DNA of 64,000 nt from Planctomycetota bacterium (GTDB taxonomy: Bacteria; Planctomycetota; Planctomycetia; Gemmatales; HRBIN36), in NCBI GenBank assembly GCA_014584395.1, contig JACTMY010000009.1:124001-188000 (forward strand), written 5' to 3'. The translations under genes were made by a program, and so were the position numbers. Below the pieces are notes generated by a model, which was not told the origin of the DNA, did no database searches, and saw only the letters and a program-made list of their open reading frames with translations. Below, in pieces: positions 24,123 to 33,771 of this stretch. How positions within the stretch are numbered: the first letter of the stretch is position 1; the number at the start of each line of letters is the position of its first letter.

Positions 24123-25061
24123 CTAGCTTGATTGGCCGTTTTTCGATTCGCCCAGAATGCGTTTGATGTATTGTTTGACTTTGTCGTAATCCACGTCCAA
24201 TACCCAATCCACATTGGGCGGGTTTCGACAGGGCCGATCATCGATCACGGTCATCCCCCGCGTCAGATCGCCATGGATTTCGACGTCGACCGTCATGGGT
24301 TTGGCCTTAAAACAAGAATTATCCACCAACCCCACCACGCCAAAGATGTCCTCGAGAAACAGACTTTCCAAGCCCGTTGATTGTGCCTGGGCATGAACGC
24401 TTGGCAGCAGCATGCGCTTCAAGGTTTCACAAGCGGGATGAGGTCTCGAAAGATATTGATCGAGTTCAGCGGGTGCAAAGTTCATATTGCGGGTGCGATC
24501 CAAAGGAAACATGGTGATGGGCACACCAGAGTGAAGGACTTTACGGGCCGCGATCGGATCGAAATAGATGTGACACTCCGCGCAGGGCGAAGCATGTCCA
24601 CTGACGAGTTGGGTGCCGCCCACGATGATGATGTTTTTGATAAGGCGAGGCAGTTCCGCGTCGCGGTCGAAGGCCCGAGCCAGGGACGTCAAGGCCCCCA
24701 TGACGACCACGGTGATTTCGCCGGGGTGTTGGCGAATCTCTTCGGTGATGAATTTGTCCGAGGGATGAGGATGATGCAAGGTGCACGGCTTGAGGCTGGC
24801 GCATTCAAGGCCGCTTTGTCCTCCCCGCGGGCAAGACTTCGCTTCGCTCATCGAGGGCAGGGCGGTGCCGATCCGGGGCAAGCGATCCGGGTCCAAAAGT
24901 TCGATCAGGGCATGAATCTGGCTCGTGGCGGTTTCAATGTCGACGTGTCCTGCCGCCGCAGAAACCATCAGGACATCGATGTCCCGATCCAGGAAGGCAC
25001 AACTCATCGCCACAGCCGCGCCAAACTCAGGTTCCGTGATGATGATGGTCTTTTTGGCCAT
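24123..25061 (-). CDS. Nucleoside hydrolase homologue with degenerate N-terminal metal site
   Basis: 312 residues from ATG 25061 (MAKKTIIITEPEFGAAVAMS); an in-frame upstream start at 25106 adds 15 non-conserved residues. Family strands are recognisable: VVVMGALTSLARAF, NIIIVGGTQLVSG, ECHIYFDPIAARKVL, VPITMFPLDRT and the late EDIFGVVGLVDN. The canonical N-terminal DTDPGxDDA calcium-binding motif reads ITEPEFGAA here, so three of its aspartates are replaced. The Asp in EDIFG is kept. Ribosyl hydrolysis would normally need the lost residues. It lies 58 bases downstream of trpD. Confidence 0.8.
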   Translation of the reverse strand: MAKKTIIITEPEFGAAVAMSCAFLDRDIDVLMVSAAAGHVDIETATSQIHALIELLDPDRLPRIGTALPSMSEAKSCPRGGQSGLECASLKPCTLHHPHPSDKFITEEIRQHPGEITVVVMGALTSLARAFDRDAELPRLIKNIIIVGGTQLVSGHASPCAECHIYFDPIAARKVLHSGVPITMFPLDRTRNMNFAPAELDQYLSRPHPACETLKRMLLPSVHAQAQSTGLESLFLEDIFGVVGLVDNSCFKAKPMTVDVEIHGDLTRGMTVIDDRPCRNPPNVDWVLDVDYDKVKQYIKRILGESKNGQSS

Positions 25062-25119
25062 GACATACACTCCATCCGGATGAGTGTGTTTTTCGCGAAG
25101 CGCCATGATCGGCCGGGGA

Positions 25120-26142
25120 TCATGGATGAGTCAATGGCAGTGCTCGCAGCCGTTTGAGGAGGTTGGCAGCGGCCCCCTCTTGCAATGCGGTCTGAGCCAG
25201 CTCAACTCCTTCCCGCAAAGATTTTACCTTTCCGCACAGCAAAAGCCCAGCACTTCCATTGGCTAAAACCAATTGTCTTCCAGGCGCTTCAGGTTCGTTC
25301 AAGAGGCGTTCGATCATGAGGGCCGACGACTCGGGGCACGCCGCGCGGCACGCCTCCATTGCTTCTGGAGGCAAGCCGAAGTCTGATACACTCCAGGTCG
25401 TCTGCGCAACGCGGTTTTCTTCAACGATCCACACTTGCGTCGGCTGCGTAACGCTCACCTCGTCCGTGCCATCCGTTCCCCAGACAACGAACGCTTTCTG
25501 CGTTCCCAGGCATGCGAGCGCATCGGCAATCTTCTGGGCGACATCGGGCCCGCTGACGCCGATCAACTGATGCGTGGGGCGCGCTGGGTTCGTCAGGGGG
25601 CCGATCAGATTGAACAAAGTGCGAAATCGCAATTGCCTTCGAACCTCGGCCACGCGTTTCATCGCAGGATGATAGAGGGGAGCAAAGCAGAAAGTGAAGC
25701 CGGTCTGTTCGAGGCATGCCAAGGCGCGTTCCGGAGGCAAATCGATGGGCACGCCCAAGGCCTGTAACACGTCGGCGCTGCCAGTGCGGCTGGAAAAGCT
25801 GCGATTGCCATGCTTGACCACCGGAATCCCCATGGCTGCTAAAAGCAATGCGGTTGCGGTGCTGACGTTAAAATGGCCTTGGCCATCGCCGCCCGTGCCG
25901 CAGGTATCCATGATGAGCGGATAACGGACGGGCAAGTCGATCATGGCGGAGCGCAGCGCTGCTGCGGCCGCGACAAGATAAGGCGGGGCTTCGCCGCGGC
26001 AACGCAAATACGTCAGCAGCGCGGCGATTTCAACGGGGTTTGGATCTTCAAGGAGCAGCGCTTGAAACGCTTGCTGAATCGAAGAGGGGGAAGGATCGGC
26101 TGCTCCATCCAACCATTCACGAAGCAGATCGGCCAAGACCAT
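25120..26142 (-). CDS. trpD: Anthranilate phosphoribosyltransferase
   Basis: 340 residues, the usual length. Key motifs are DTCGTGGDGQGHFNVSTA (PRPP-binding glycine loop), VKHGNRSFSSRTGSADVLQA, FAPLYHPAMKRVAEVRR and LFNLIGPLTNPA. It transfers phosphoribosyl from PRPP to anthranilate in tryptophan synthesis. No other trp gene is adjacent, so the pathway is dispersed, which is common in planctomycetes. A nucleoside hydrolase homologue follows on the same strand. The divergent neighbour is lexA, with a shared control region of about 170 bases. Confidence 0.96.
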   Translation of the reverse strand: MVLADLLREWLDGAADPSPSSIQQAFQALLLEDPNPVEIAALLTYLRCRGEAPPYLVAAAAALRSAMIDLPVRYPLIMDTCGTGGDGQGHFNVSTATALLLAAMGIPVVKHGNRSFSSRTGSADVLQALGVPIDLPPERALACLEQTGFTFCFAPLYHPAMKRVAEVRRQLRFRTLFNLIGPLTNPARPTHQLIGVSGPDVAQKIADALACLGTQKAFVVWGTDGTDEVSVTQPTQVWIVEENRVAQTTWSVSDFGLPPEAMEACRAACPESSALMIERLLNEPEAPGRQLVLANGSAGLLLCGKVKSLREGVELAQTALQEGAAANLLKRLRALPLTHP

Positions 26143-26233
26143 TCAGCTTCCTTTCGCGTGCAAGGCCACATGATCCTGACATTATTTATACCGGAGCCGA
26201 TGCGGGGTTACCATGTTTTCGCCAGGGGGATTT

Positions 26234-26266
26234 CACACTTGTGTGTACGGACGTATGTTATATACT
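26234..26266 (+). promoter_or_regulatory. Probable lexA promoter with overlapping dyad
   Basis: TTGTGT (26239-26244), a 16-base spacer and TATACT (26261-26266) form a reasonable promoter 50 bases upstream of lexA. CACAC-TT-GTGTG (26234-26245) is a 12-base dyad covering the -35, where an autorepressor would bind. It matches neither the E. coli nor the Bacillus SOS box. GTGAGGATG upstream of 26316 provides the ribosome-binding site. Confidence 0.45.
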
Positions 26267-26315
26267 ATAGTTCATGATCTGTTTGAAGCGCATTACATCA
26301 GGGTGAGGATGATCC

Positions 26316-26933
26316 ATGAGCACAACTGAACGCGTTCCATTAACCAAACGGCAATTGGAAATCTACGATTTCATCAAGGAAAAGATCGGCACGCGCGGCT
26401 ACGGGCCGACGGTGCGCGAGATTGGAACGGCATTCAAAATCCGTTCTCCCAATGGCGTCATGTGCCATTTGAAAGCGTTGGAAAAAAAGGGCATGATTCA
26501 AAGGCAAGGATTCTCCGCCCGCGCTATTCAGGTGGTCGGCTATAAACCAGGTTCGCTGAACGTCCCCTTGCTCGGCCAGGTTGCCGCGGGCACGCCGCTG
26601 CCGGCCATGGAGGACTATGAACAACTGGATTTGACCCAACTCGTTCATCACAACGAGCAATACGCTCTGAAGGTCAAGGGCGATTCGATGATCGAGGACC
26701 ACATCCAAAACGGCGACTATGTCATTATTCGCCCTCAATCGACCGCGCGGAATGGTGAAACCATCGTGGCACTCGTCGATGGGGAAGCCACCCTGAAAAA
26801 ATTCTACAAGGAACGCAATCGCATCCGCTTGGACCCCGCGAATGGCCAAATGAAACCCATTTATGTCGATCCATCCAAGGACGTTAAGATCCTAGGCACC
26901 TTGGTTGGCGTCATTCGGTTCTGCAAAAACTGA
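26316..26933 (+). CDS. lexA: SOS regulator LexA
   Basis: 205 residues. The N-terminal winged helix is LTKRQLEIYDFIKEKIGTRG, then PTVREIGTAFKIRSPNGVMC. The autocleavage Ala-Gly bond lies in GQVAAGTPLPA. The catalytic Ser is in GDSMIEDHI and the catalytic Lys in DGEATLKKFY. All residues needed for RecA-assisted self-cleavage are present. The spacing between the two domains is short, as in most LexA proteins. It is monocistronic and divergent from trpD, with its own promoter. Confidence 0.96.
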   Translation: MSTTERVPLTKRQLEIYDFIKEKIGTRGYGPTVREIGTAFKIRSPNGVMCHLKALEKKGMIQRQGFSARAIQVVGYKPGSLNVPLLGQVAAGTPLPAMEDYEQLDLTQLVHHNEQYALKVKGDSMIEDHIQNGDYVIIRPQSTARNGETIVALVDGEATLKKFYKERNRIRLDPANGQMKPIYVDPSKDVKILGTLVGVIRFCKN

Positions 26934-27013
26934 AGCGAGGCTTACTCGCCTAGATGGGCGAACCCCTTGGCCTTCCACGCGCCGATGCTTTTGCCCCGTG
27001 ACCGCGAGTCATC

Positions 27014-27904
27014 ATGCACTTACGGCAATTTCAACGGGCATGGACTGAGCTCGTTCATCCCCATTTACATGCGCTCCACCTGGCCTCGGAACCCGAAGGG
27101 TTATGGACCTGGGATGGTCAATCGGCTTTGGCTCGCTGGACGTGTTCAGGCAAACTCCTGCTGAGGCGGCAACTTGACTTCCAGCCCCGCCGCGTAAGCT
27201 GGTCGAGCGATGGCAGGGTCATGGCCTTGGCTGACGGGCAAGGGCGCATCGAAGTCATGGAGATTGCCGCCTGGAAGTCCCTGGGAGCGTGGCGGCACGA
27301 AGGCCAACTCGCCGCTCTTCAGCTCGACGCGTTTGGTCATTACCTGCTCGTATCGACAAAGGATCGAACGAGTGTTCTATACAGCGTGCAAGGGCGCGAA
27401 TGGTCGCGATGTTCGACGGCCCGCCAGTTACGGCATGTCCACTTCTTGAGCGCGCAACCCCGATGGATCGGCGTGGCGGAGCAAGGCCTGATCGTCTGCG
27501 TTGACGCTCAAGGCCAGATCGTTTGGCAGGACACCACCACTTCCATGCTTGGTAATCTCGCCATGACGATGGATGATCGGATTTGGGTGGCGGCCTATGG
27601 TCAAGGATTGCGGTGCGTTCAAACCAGCGACGGGCATGCGGCCTTCGTGCCGACGCCTCACGCAGCCTTCCTGGTCGCTGCAAGCTGTGCGAATTCCCAA
27701 CTCTGGATCGTCTCCGAAGCTTCACTTAAACAAGCTGCAAATCTGGCTTTACTTCATGCGGATGGTCGTGTATTAGCTTCCTTAGACGTCCCCGAAAGGC
27801 CGGCCATGCTGAAAGTGTCGCCCTTGGGGGATGATCTCTACCTTGGCTGGGCGAATGGCAGAGTGGAATGTTGGTCCATGATCAAGCGACAAGAAAAACC
27901 CTAA
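27014..27904 (+). CDS. WD40-like beta-propeller protein
   Basis: 296 residues without signal peptide or membrane segment. Repeated short blades can be seen: LWTWDGQSALARWTCSGKLL, VSWSSDGRVMALADGQGRIE, LQLDAFGHYLLVSTKDRTS, and LKVSPLGDDLYLGWANGRVE. The Trp-Asp signatures are degenerate, so this is a divergent propeller of about seven blades rather than a canonical WD40. It probably acts as a cytoplasmic scaffold or sensor. It lies 80 bases after lexA on the same strand, but nothing ties it to the SOS response. Confidence 0.65.
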   Translation: MHLRQFQRAWTELVHPHLHALHLASEPEGLWTWDGQSALARWTCSGKLLLRRQLDFQPRRVSWSSDGRVMALADGQGRIEVMEIAAWKSLGAWRHEGQLAALQLDAFGHYLLVSTKDRTSVLYSVQGREWSRCSTARQLRHVHFLSAQPRWIGVAEQGLIVCVDAQGQIVWQDTTTSMLGNLAMTMDDRIWVAAYGQGLRCVQTSDGHAAFVPTPHAAFLVAASCANSQLWIVSEASLKQAANLALLHADGRVLASLDVPERPAMLKVSPLGDDLYLGWANGRVECWSMIKRQEKP

Positions 27905-28029
27905 TGCAGTGATGACACCGCGCTCATCGATTTCACTTCGATTGAACATCCTTCCACGAATGCCCTCCTGAGTCGCATCCATGCAGGCTAATCGCTGTTG
28001 CCGAAACAGGCCGTATAAACGGAGTCGTC

Positions 28030-30459
28030 TTGCTTATGTCGCCAGGAACCACGCGCTTCGACCCGCATCATGTCGCCCAGCGCGCCCCATGGAAACGGCT
28101 ATCCAATTCCTTCTTTGCTTTCTTGGGCCGAACCGTCACTCGATATCCTTGGTACTTCGTCGGCGGCTGGGTTTTGCTGCTTGGCATCGTGGTCTGGGCG
28201 TCGCCCGGTTGGCAAGAGGGTTGCCAGGACGATGATATTCGCTTTATGCCCGAGAGATGCTTGAGCGTTCGCGGATACGATCTTCTGCAGCGAGCTTTTC
28301 CAAGAGAAGTCTACGGCAGCCGATTGATCGTTTGCATGGAACGGCAGGGCACTCCCTTGGTGGAAGAAGACGACCAATGCTTCCATCGACTCCATCAAGA
28401 AATCGAAGCGCTCCGGCATGAACAACCGCAGCTTGGCATTCGCCACGTCCGCGGCCCGTTGGACCCCTTGATCGGATCGCGCTTGCGCAGCGCAGATGGC
28501 CACTGTGCCTTGCTCATCATTGGCTTGGAAACGCCGTTCTTGGCTCAGCGAACGCGCCAGGCCTTGGAAATGTTAGAGGGGCGCGTACGCCCCATTTTCG
28601 ATGAACATCTTAAACTTCGAGGTTGGTCCAGCGATCCCCGACTGGTCTTCACCGGTCCCGCCGGGATGGGGAGAGATCTAAACGACGCCATGACGCGCGG
28701 CTTTCATGGCACAACCCTGGCCACGGTCATCCTGGTGATTGGCGCTCTCTTGTTGGTTTATCGCTCGTGGGTTCTTGCCCTGATTCCGCTGCTGAGCATT
28801 GGTCTGTCAACCTGGATTTCCTTGCATTTACTGTCGTGGCTGGCCCTGCACGCGGGATTGGGGCTGGTCAACATCACGCACATATTCATTGTCGTGATTC
28901 TCTTTGGAGTGGGCACGGACTATTGCCTATTCCTGATCAGCCGATCGCGCGAGGAGGAATCACAAGGGCGGACCGGCCCCGAAGCCGTGCGCCATGCCGT
29001 GCAACAGACGGGGTGGGCGGTGACCGCCTCGGCGGTCACCGTGATTTGCTCAATCGGCATGTTAGGGTTCGCGGAGTTCGTCAAGGTGCGCTCTTCGGGA
29101 CCTGCCATTGCCATCAGTCTGGTCGTGGCATTGCTTGCGTGTCTGACTTTGACGCCGTCCTTGATGGTGATCGTCAAACGCTGGCAACGATCTGCCCAGC
29201 AAACCGCGGCCGCGCGGGGAATAGCCCAAAGCACCCGTGCTCGGTGGAATCAACGTTGTCTATCGCTTTTGAAGCACAATCCAGCCCGTGTTCTGCTCGG
29301 TTCGCTTTTGCTCATGCTTCCCTTCGCCTACCTGGGTTGGCAAACAGACTGCGTTCATTCCGTTTGCAGCGATCTGCCGCAGGGGTCGCCTAGCCGTTTG
29401 GGCTTGGAGATGGTGAAAAAGCGGTTTGTGCCAGGTGAAACCGGTCCCCACACGATTTTGCTGACCAGCCCGCAATCCTGGCTGGGTAAAGAGCCGCGCC
29501 GATGGCTGGAGCAAACGATGCAGCGGATTCATGCCCTGGATGCGGTGGCCGACGTGCGCGGCTTGGCCGCGCCTCTGGGATATCGAACCACGGAAAATCA
29601 GGAGAAGCCAACGCCAACGTGGATGAAAGCAGCCAGCGCATACATGGCCAAGGCTTATCTGAGCGCGACGAAGGAAGGGCATGTGACGCGGTTGGAGGTG
29701 GTTTTTAAGGACGACCCTTTCGACCCGCGCAGCCAGGAAACCATGCGGCAAATCGGCATGCTGCTCGAAGATCAGCTTACCCATGCTCCTTCCCTTAGGG
29801 TCGCCTACTGTCACTTTGGCGTCACGGCCATCATGCACGACATCGCCATCGTGCAGGGGCAGGACACGCTGCGTATTTCGATTCTGGTGATCTTGTGCGT
29901 GATGCTCATCATGGTGGTAATTGTTCGCCGCTGGTGGCTGTCCTTGTTTTTAGTTGCCAGCGTCTTGTTGAGTTATTTGGTCACGGTGGGGCTCGCCAGC
30001 ACCCTGGGATATCTCTTTCTTGGCGCAGGTTGGGAAACCATGGATTGGAAAGTGCCCTTCTTCCTATTCACCATCTTGATGGCAGTCGGGGCGGATTACA
30101 ATATTTTCCTCGTCAGTCGGGTGTTGGAGCATGAAGCAGAGACGGGCTTGACGCGGGCGACCTTGTTGGCCGCCGAGCAAACCGGTTCCGCCATCACCTC
30201 CTGCGGACTGATCATGGCGGGAACGTTTGCATCCCTGATGCTGGGTGAATTGGCGACGTTGCGGCAGCTCGGGTTGGCACTCACCATCGGCGTGCTTTTG
30301 GATACGTTCGTCATTCGCCTCTTCCTGGTTCCGGCCGGCTTGCTTGTTCATGCACAATGGCGGAAAAAGGATGATGACAAGGCGCCGTCTTCGACGTCGT
30401 TGAGAAGGTTCCCGCGCCGTGCTCAGCGGCACAAACAGCTGGAAACGAGAGAGAGGTAA
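28030..30459 (+). CDS. MMPL/RND-family membrane transporter
   Basis: 809 residues. There are two homologous halves, each with a first membrane helix, a large periplasmic domain and a block of five helices. The first block holds FGVGTDYCLFLISRSREE and the second MAVGADYNIFLVSRVLEH, matching the GxDYxxF(L/M)xSR motif of MMPL proteins whose Asp-Tyr pair carries proton flow. Such transporters export lipids or hopanoid-like molecules. A TTG at 28030 or ATG at 28036 may be the start; GGAG lies at 28021. The stop codon lies inside the terminator stem at 30450. Confidence 0.9.
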   Translation: MLMSPGTTRFDPHHVAQRAPWKRLSNSFFAFLGRTVTRYPWYFVGGWVLLLGIVVWASPGWQEGCQDDDIRFMPERCLSVRGYDLLQRAFPREVYGSRLIVCMERQGTPLVEEDDQCFHRLHQEIEALRHEQPQLGIRHVRGPLDPLIGSRLRSADGHCALLIIGLETPFLAQRTRQALEMLEGRVRPIFDEHLKLRGWSSDPRLVFTGPAGMGRDLNDAMTRGFHGTTLATVILVIGALLLVYRSWVLALIPLLSIGLSTWISLHLLSWLALHAGLGLVNITHIFIVVILFGVGTDYCLFLISRSREEESQGRTGPEAVRHAVQQTGWAVTASAVTVICSIGMLGFAEFVKVRSSGPAIAISLVVALLACLTLTPSLMVIVKRWQRSAQQTAAARGIAQSTRARWNQRCLSLLKHNPARVLLGSLLLMLPFAYLGWQTDCVHSVCSDLPQGSPSRLGLEMVKKRFVPGETGPHTILLTSPQSWLGKEPRRWLEQTMQRIHALDAVADVRGLAAPLGYRTTENQEKPTPTWMKAASAYMAKAYLSATKEGHVTRLEVVFKDDPFDPRSQETMRQIGMLLEDQLTHAPSLRVAYCHFGVTAIMHDIAIVQGQDTLRISILVILCVMLIMVVIVRRWWLSLFLVASVLLSYLVTVGLASTLGYLFLGAGWETMDWKVPFFLFTILMAVGADYNIFLVSRVLEHEAETGLTRATLLAAEQTGSAITSCGLIMAGTFASLMLGELATLRQLGLALTIGVLLDTFVIRLFLVPAGLLVHAQWRKKDDDKAPSSTSLRRFPRRAQRHKQLETRER

Positions 30460-30484
30460 GACGATCTCGATCGCTTACCTCTCT
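30450..30484. terminator. Long hairpin shared by convergent MMPL and kinase-like genes
   Basis: AGAGAGGTAAG (30450-30460) pairs perfectly with CTTACCTCTCT (30474-30484), and inner CGAT/ATCG extends the stem after one bulged A. The MMPL stop codon TAA (30457-30459) is inside the left arm. Only scattered Ts follow on the plus strand, so it may act more as a 3' end stabiliser than a sharp terminator. Confidence 0.7.
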
Positions 30485-30520
30485 ATTGATTTCGATATTT
30501 TAAGAATGATCGGCTGCACT

Positions 30521-32077
30521 TTATTGAGTGGCTTTATTAAGCACGAAGAACCAGATGATGGCGAACATGCCCCCCATGCCAATGATGAGGCTGAAAAGCA
30601 TCGCCAACACCAAAATGAGGATCGTCTTGCCCGACAGGGCAGCGGGCTGACCGTACATCGGTTGCATGTACTGAGGCTGCTGCATGGCCACGCGAATATT
30701 CTCATCGGCCATCTCGCGCGACGTCATCCGCAAGGTTTGCGGCGTCATGCCCATGTTGTTCATCACGGGTTGCTCACCTGAGGCGTACATCGCTCCGCCT
30801 GGGGCAGGCGCGTTGGGAGTAGCCGAAGCGGGCTTATGGAGCGATTGACGGTCAGGCAGCGGCGGCATGGGCGTGGGCTGCGGCCGGGCCATGGGCTGCC
30901 GCGCGGATTCCTGAGGAGGAGCCTCCGCCTTGGGCGCGGATTTCAAAGAGCCTGGCGAAACGGGACCGGCTCGACGCAAGGCTTCGGGAATGGCCCGCAG
31001 GCCGCTGAGCTTGGTGCCGCTGCTGCCTTGCGGCGTGAGCGACGGCTGCATGACCATGGGCCGGAGCGTGACAATCACATCGGAAATGGAGGGATACCGA
31101 TCCTCAGGCCGCTTTTGCATGAGCCGTTCGATGACCGCGATCAATTCGTTGGGGGTTTCCGGGGCGGTTTCCTTGATCGGGGGCGGTTGCTTGCTTTGAT
31201 GGGCCATCATTTTTTCCACGGCATTGTTGCCAGGGAAGGGGTAATTGCCCGTCAAGCAATAGTACATAATACAACCGAGACTGTATTGATCCGAGGCGAA
31301 CGACGTGGTCGTCGGGTCCATGATGCTTTCTGGACTGGCGCAGTCCAACCCCGCCGCCATTGTGTTGGCCGTGGACATGGTGTCCACCACTGATTCCCCT
31401 TCGGTTTCGCGCAGCAGCGAACCTACGCCGAAATCAAGGATTTTAACCTGGTGGTCCGGCGTGATCATGATGTTCGAAGGTTTGAGCAAGCCATGGATGA
31501 TATTTCTTTGATGGCAGCTCTCTAGCCCTTCGGAAGTCAGCATGGCGTAAAGGGCCGTCTGTGCGGCGTTGAGTCGGCCATCGCGCTCAACGATCTTGTT
31601 CAGAGGTTCGCCTTCAACCAGCGGCCAGGCCAAATAATGCATAGCACCCGAGGTGCCTACGTCCACGAATGGGATAACGGCGGGATGTTGGAATTGCTCG
31701 AAGTCGCGGACTTTGCGCCGCGCTAGCCGAATGTTCCACATGCTCCGGCGCGGCAACACTTTAACGGCATACCATTCATTGTTGATCTTGGACATGGCCT
31801 TGTAAACCGTTCCCATGGTGCCAGTGCCAAGAACGTCGTGAACAATGAATGGCCCGAGAACCAATCCCTGACTCTTGCCATTGAGCAGACTATCCGCCTG
31901 GAATCGAGTCAGCACTTCCTGTTCAACCAAATAGCTGGCGAGTTCGGCAGGCTCGGCATTCGGATGACGCATCATGTATTCGGAGACGATTTGCTCCAAT
32001 CGACCGCGTTCGACAAGGTTGCTTCGACGCAGATCCCAAACAAACCATTCACATGCACCCAGATCAGCCGTCATCAT
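30521..32077 (-). CDS. Ser/Thr kinase-like membrane protein, predicted pseudokinase
   Basis: 518 residues. Residues 20-80 form a helical N-terminal domain (ASYLVEQEVLTRFQADSLLN) shared with the protein at 36126. The kinase fold spans about 78-350: intact glycine loop LGTGTMGTVYKA, beta-3 lysine K106 (WYAVKVL) and DFG at 215-217. The catalytic loop reads HGLLKPSN (195-202), so the HRD Arg and the catalytic Asp are Gly and Leu. The helix-C Glu position holds Lys122. ATP binding may persist, phosphotransfer should not. A Pro/Gln/Met-rich linker leads to one C-terminal membrane helix (about 485-510). It is probably a scaffold or sensor at the membrane. Confidence 0.85.
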   Translation of the reverse strand: MMTADLGACEWFVWDLRRSNLVERGRLEQIVSEYMMRHPNAEPAELASYLVEQEVLTRFQADSLLNGKSQGLVLGPFIVHDVLGTGTMGTVYKAMSKINNEWYAVKVLPRRSMWNIRLARRKVRDFEQFQHPAVIPFVDVGTSGAMHYLAWPLVEGEPLNKIVERDGRLNAAQTALYAMLTSEGLESCHQRNIIHGLLKPSNIMITPDHQVKILDFGVGSLLRETEGESVVDTMSTANTMAAGLDCASPESIMDPTTTSFASDQYSLGCIMYYCLTGNYPFPGNNAVEKMMAHQSKQPPPIKETAPETPNELIAVIERLMQKRPEDRYPSISDVIVTLRPMVMQPSLTPQGSSGTKLSGLRAIPEALRRAGPVSPGSLKSAPKAEAPPQESARQPMARPQPTPMPPLPDRQSLHKPASATPNAPAPGGAMYASGEQPVMNNMGMTPQTLRMTSREMADENIRVAMQQPQYMQPMYGQPAALSGKTILILVLAMLFSLIIGMGGMFAIIWFFVLNKATQ

Positions 32078-33663
<1,586 letters not shown>

Positions 33664-33693
33664 CCTGCGTGGACCGATGCGATCCAAACAATG

Positions 33694-33727
33694 AACCGGC
33701 GGCCTTGGGCCGCCGGTTAGCGTTTTT
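33694..33727 (+). terminator. Rho-independent terminator of gap
   Basis: AACCGGCGGCC (33694-33704) pairs perfectly with GGCCGCCGGTT (33708-33718) over a 3-base loop, followed by AGCG and TTTTT. It is one of the strongest hairpins in the window. Confidence 0.93.
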
Positions 33728-33771
33728 ATAGGGGTTGTGAAATGGACCACCCGTGGCAACGCTCTATTCGC

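Noticed and set aside
24381-25157. 258-codon open frame on the plus strand opposite the nucleoside hydrolase homologue
   Set aside because: Antisense to a gene with clear family strands; it lacks a ribosome-binding site and recognisable domain.
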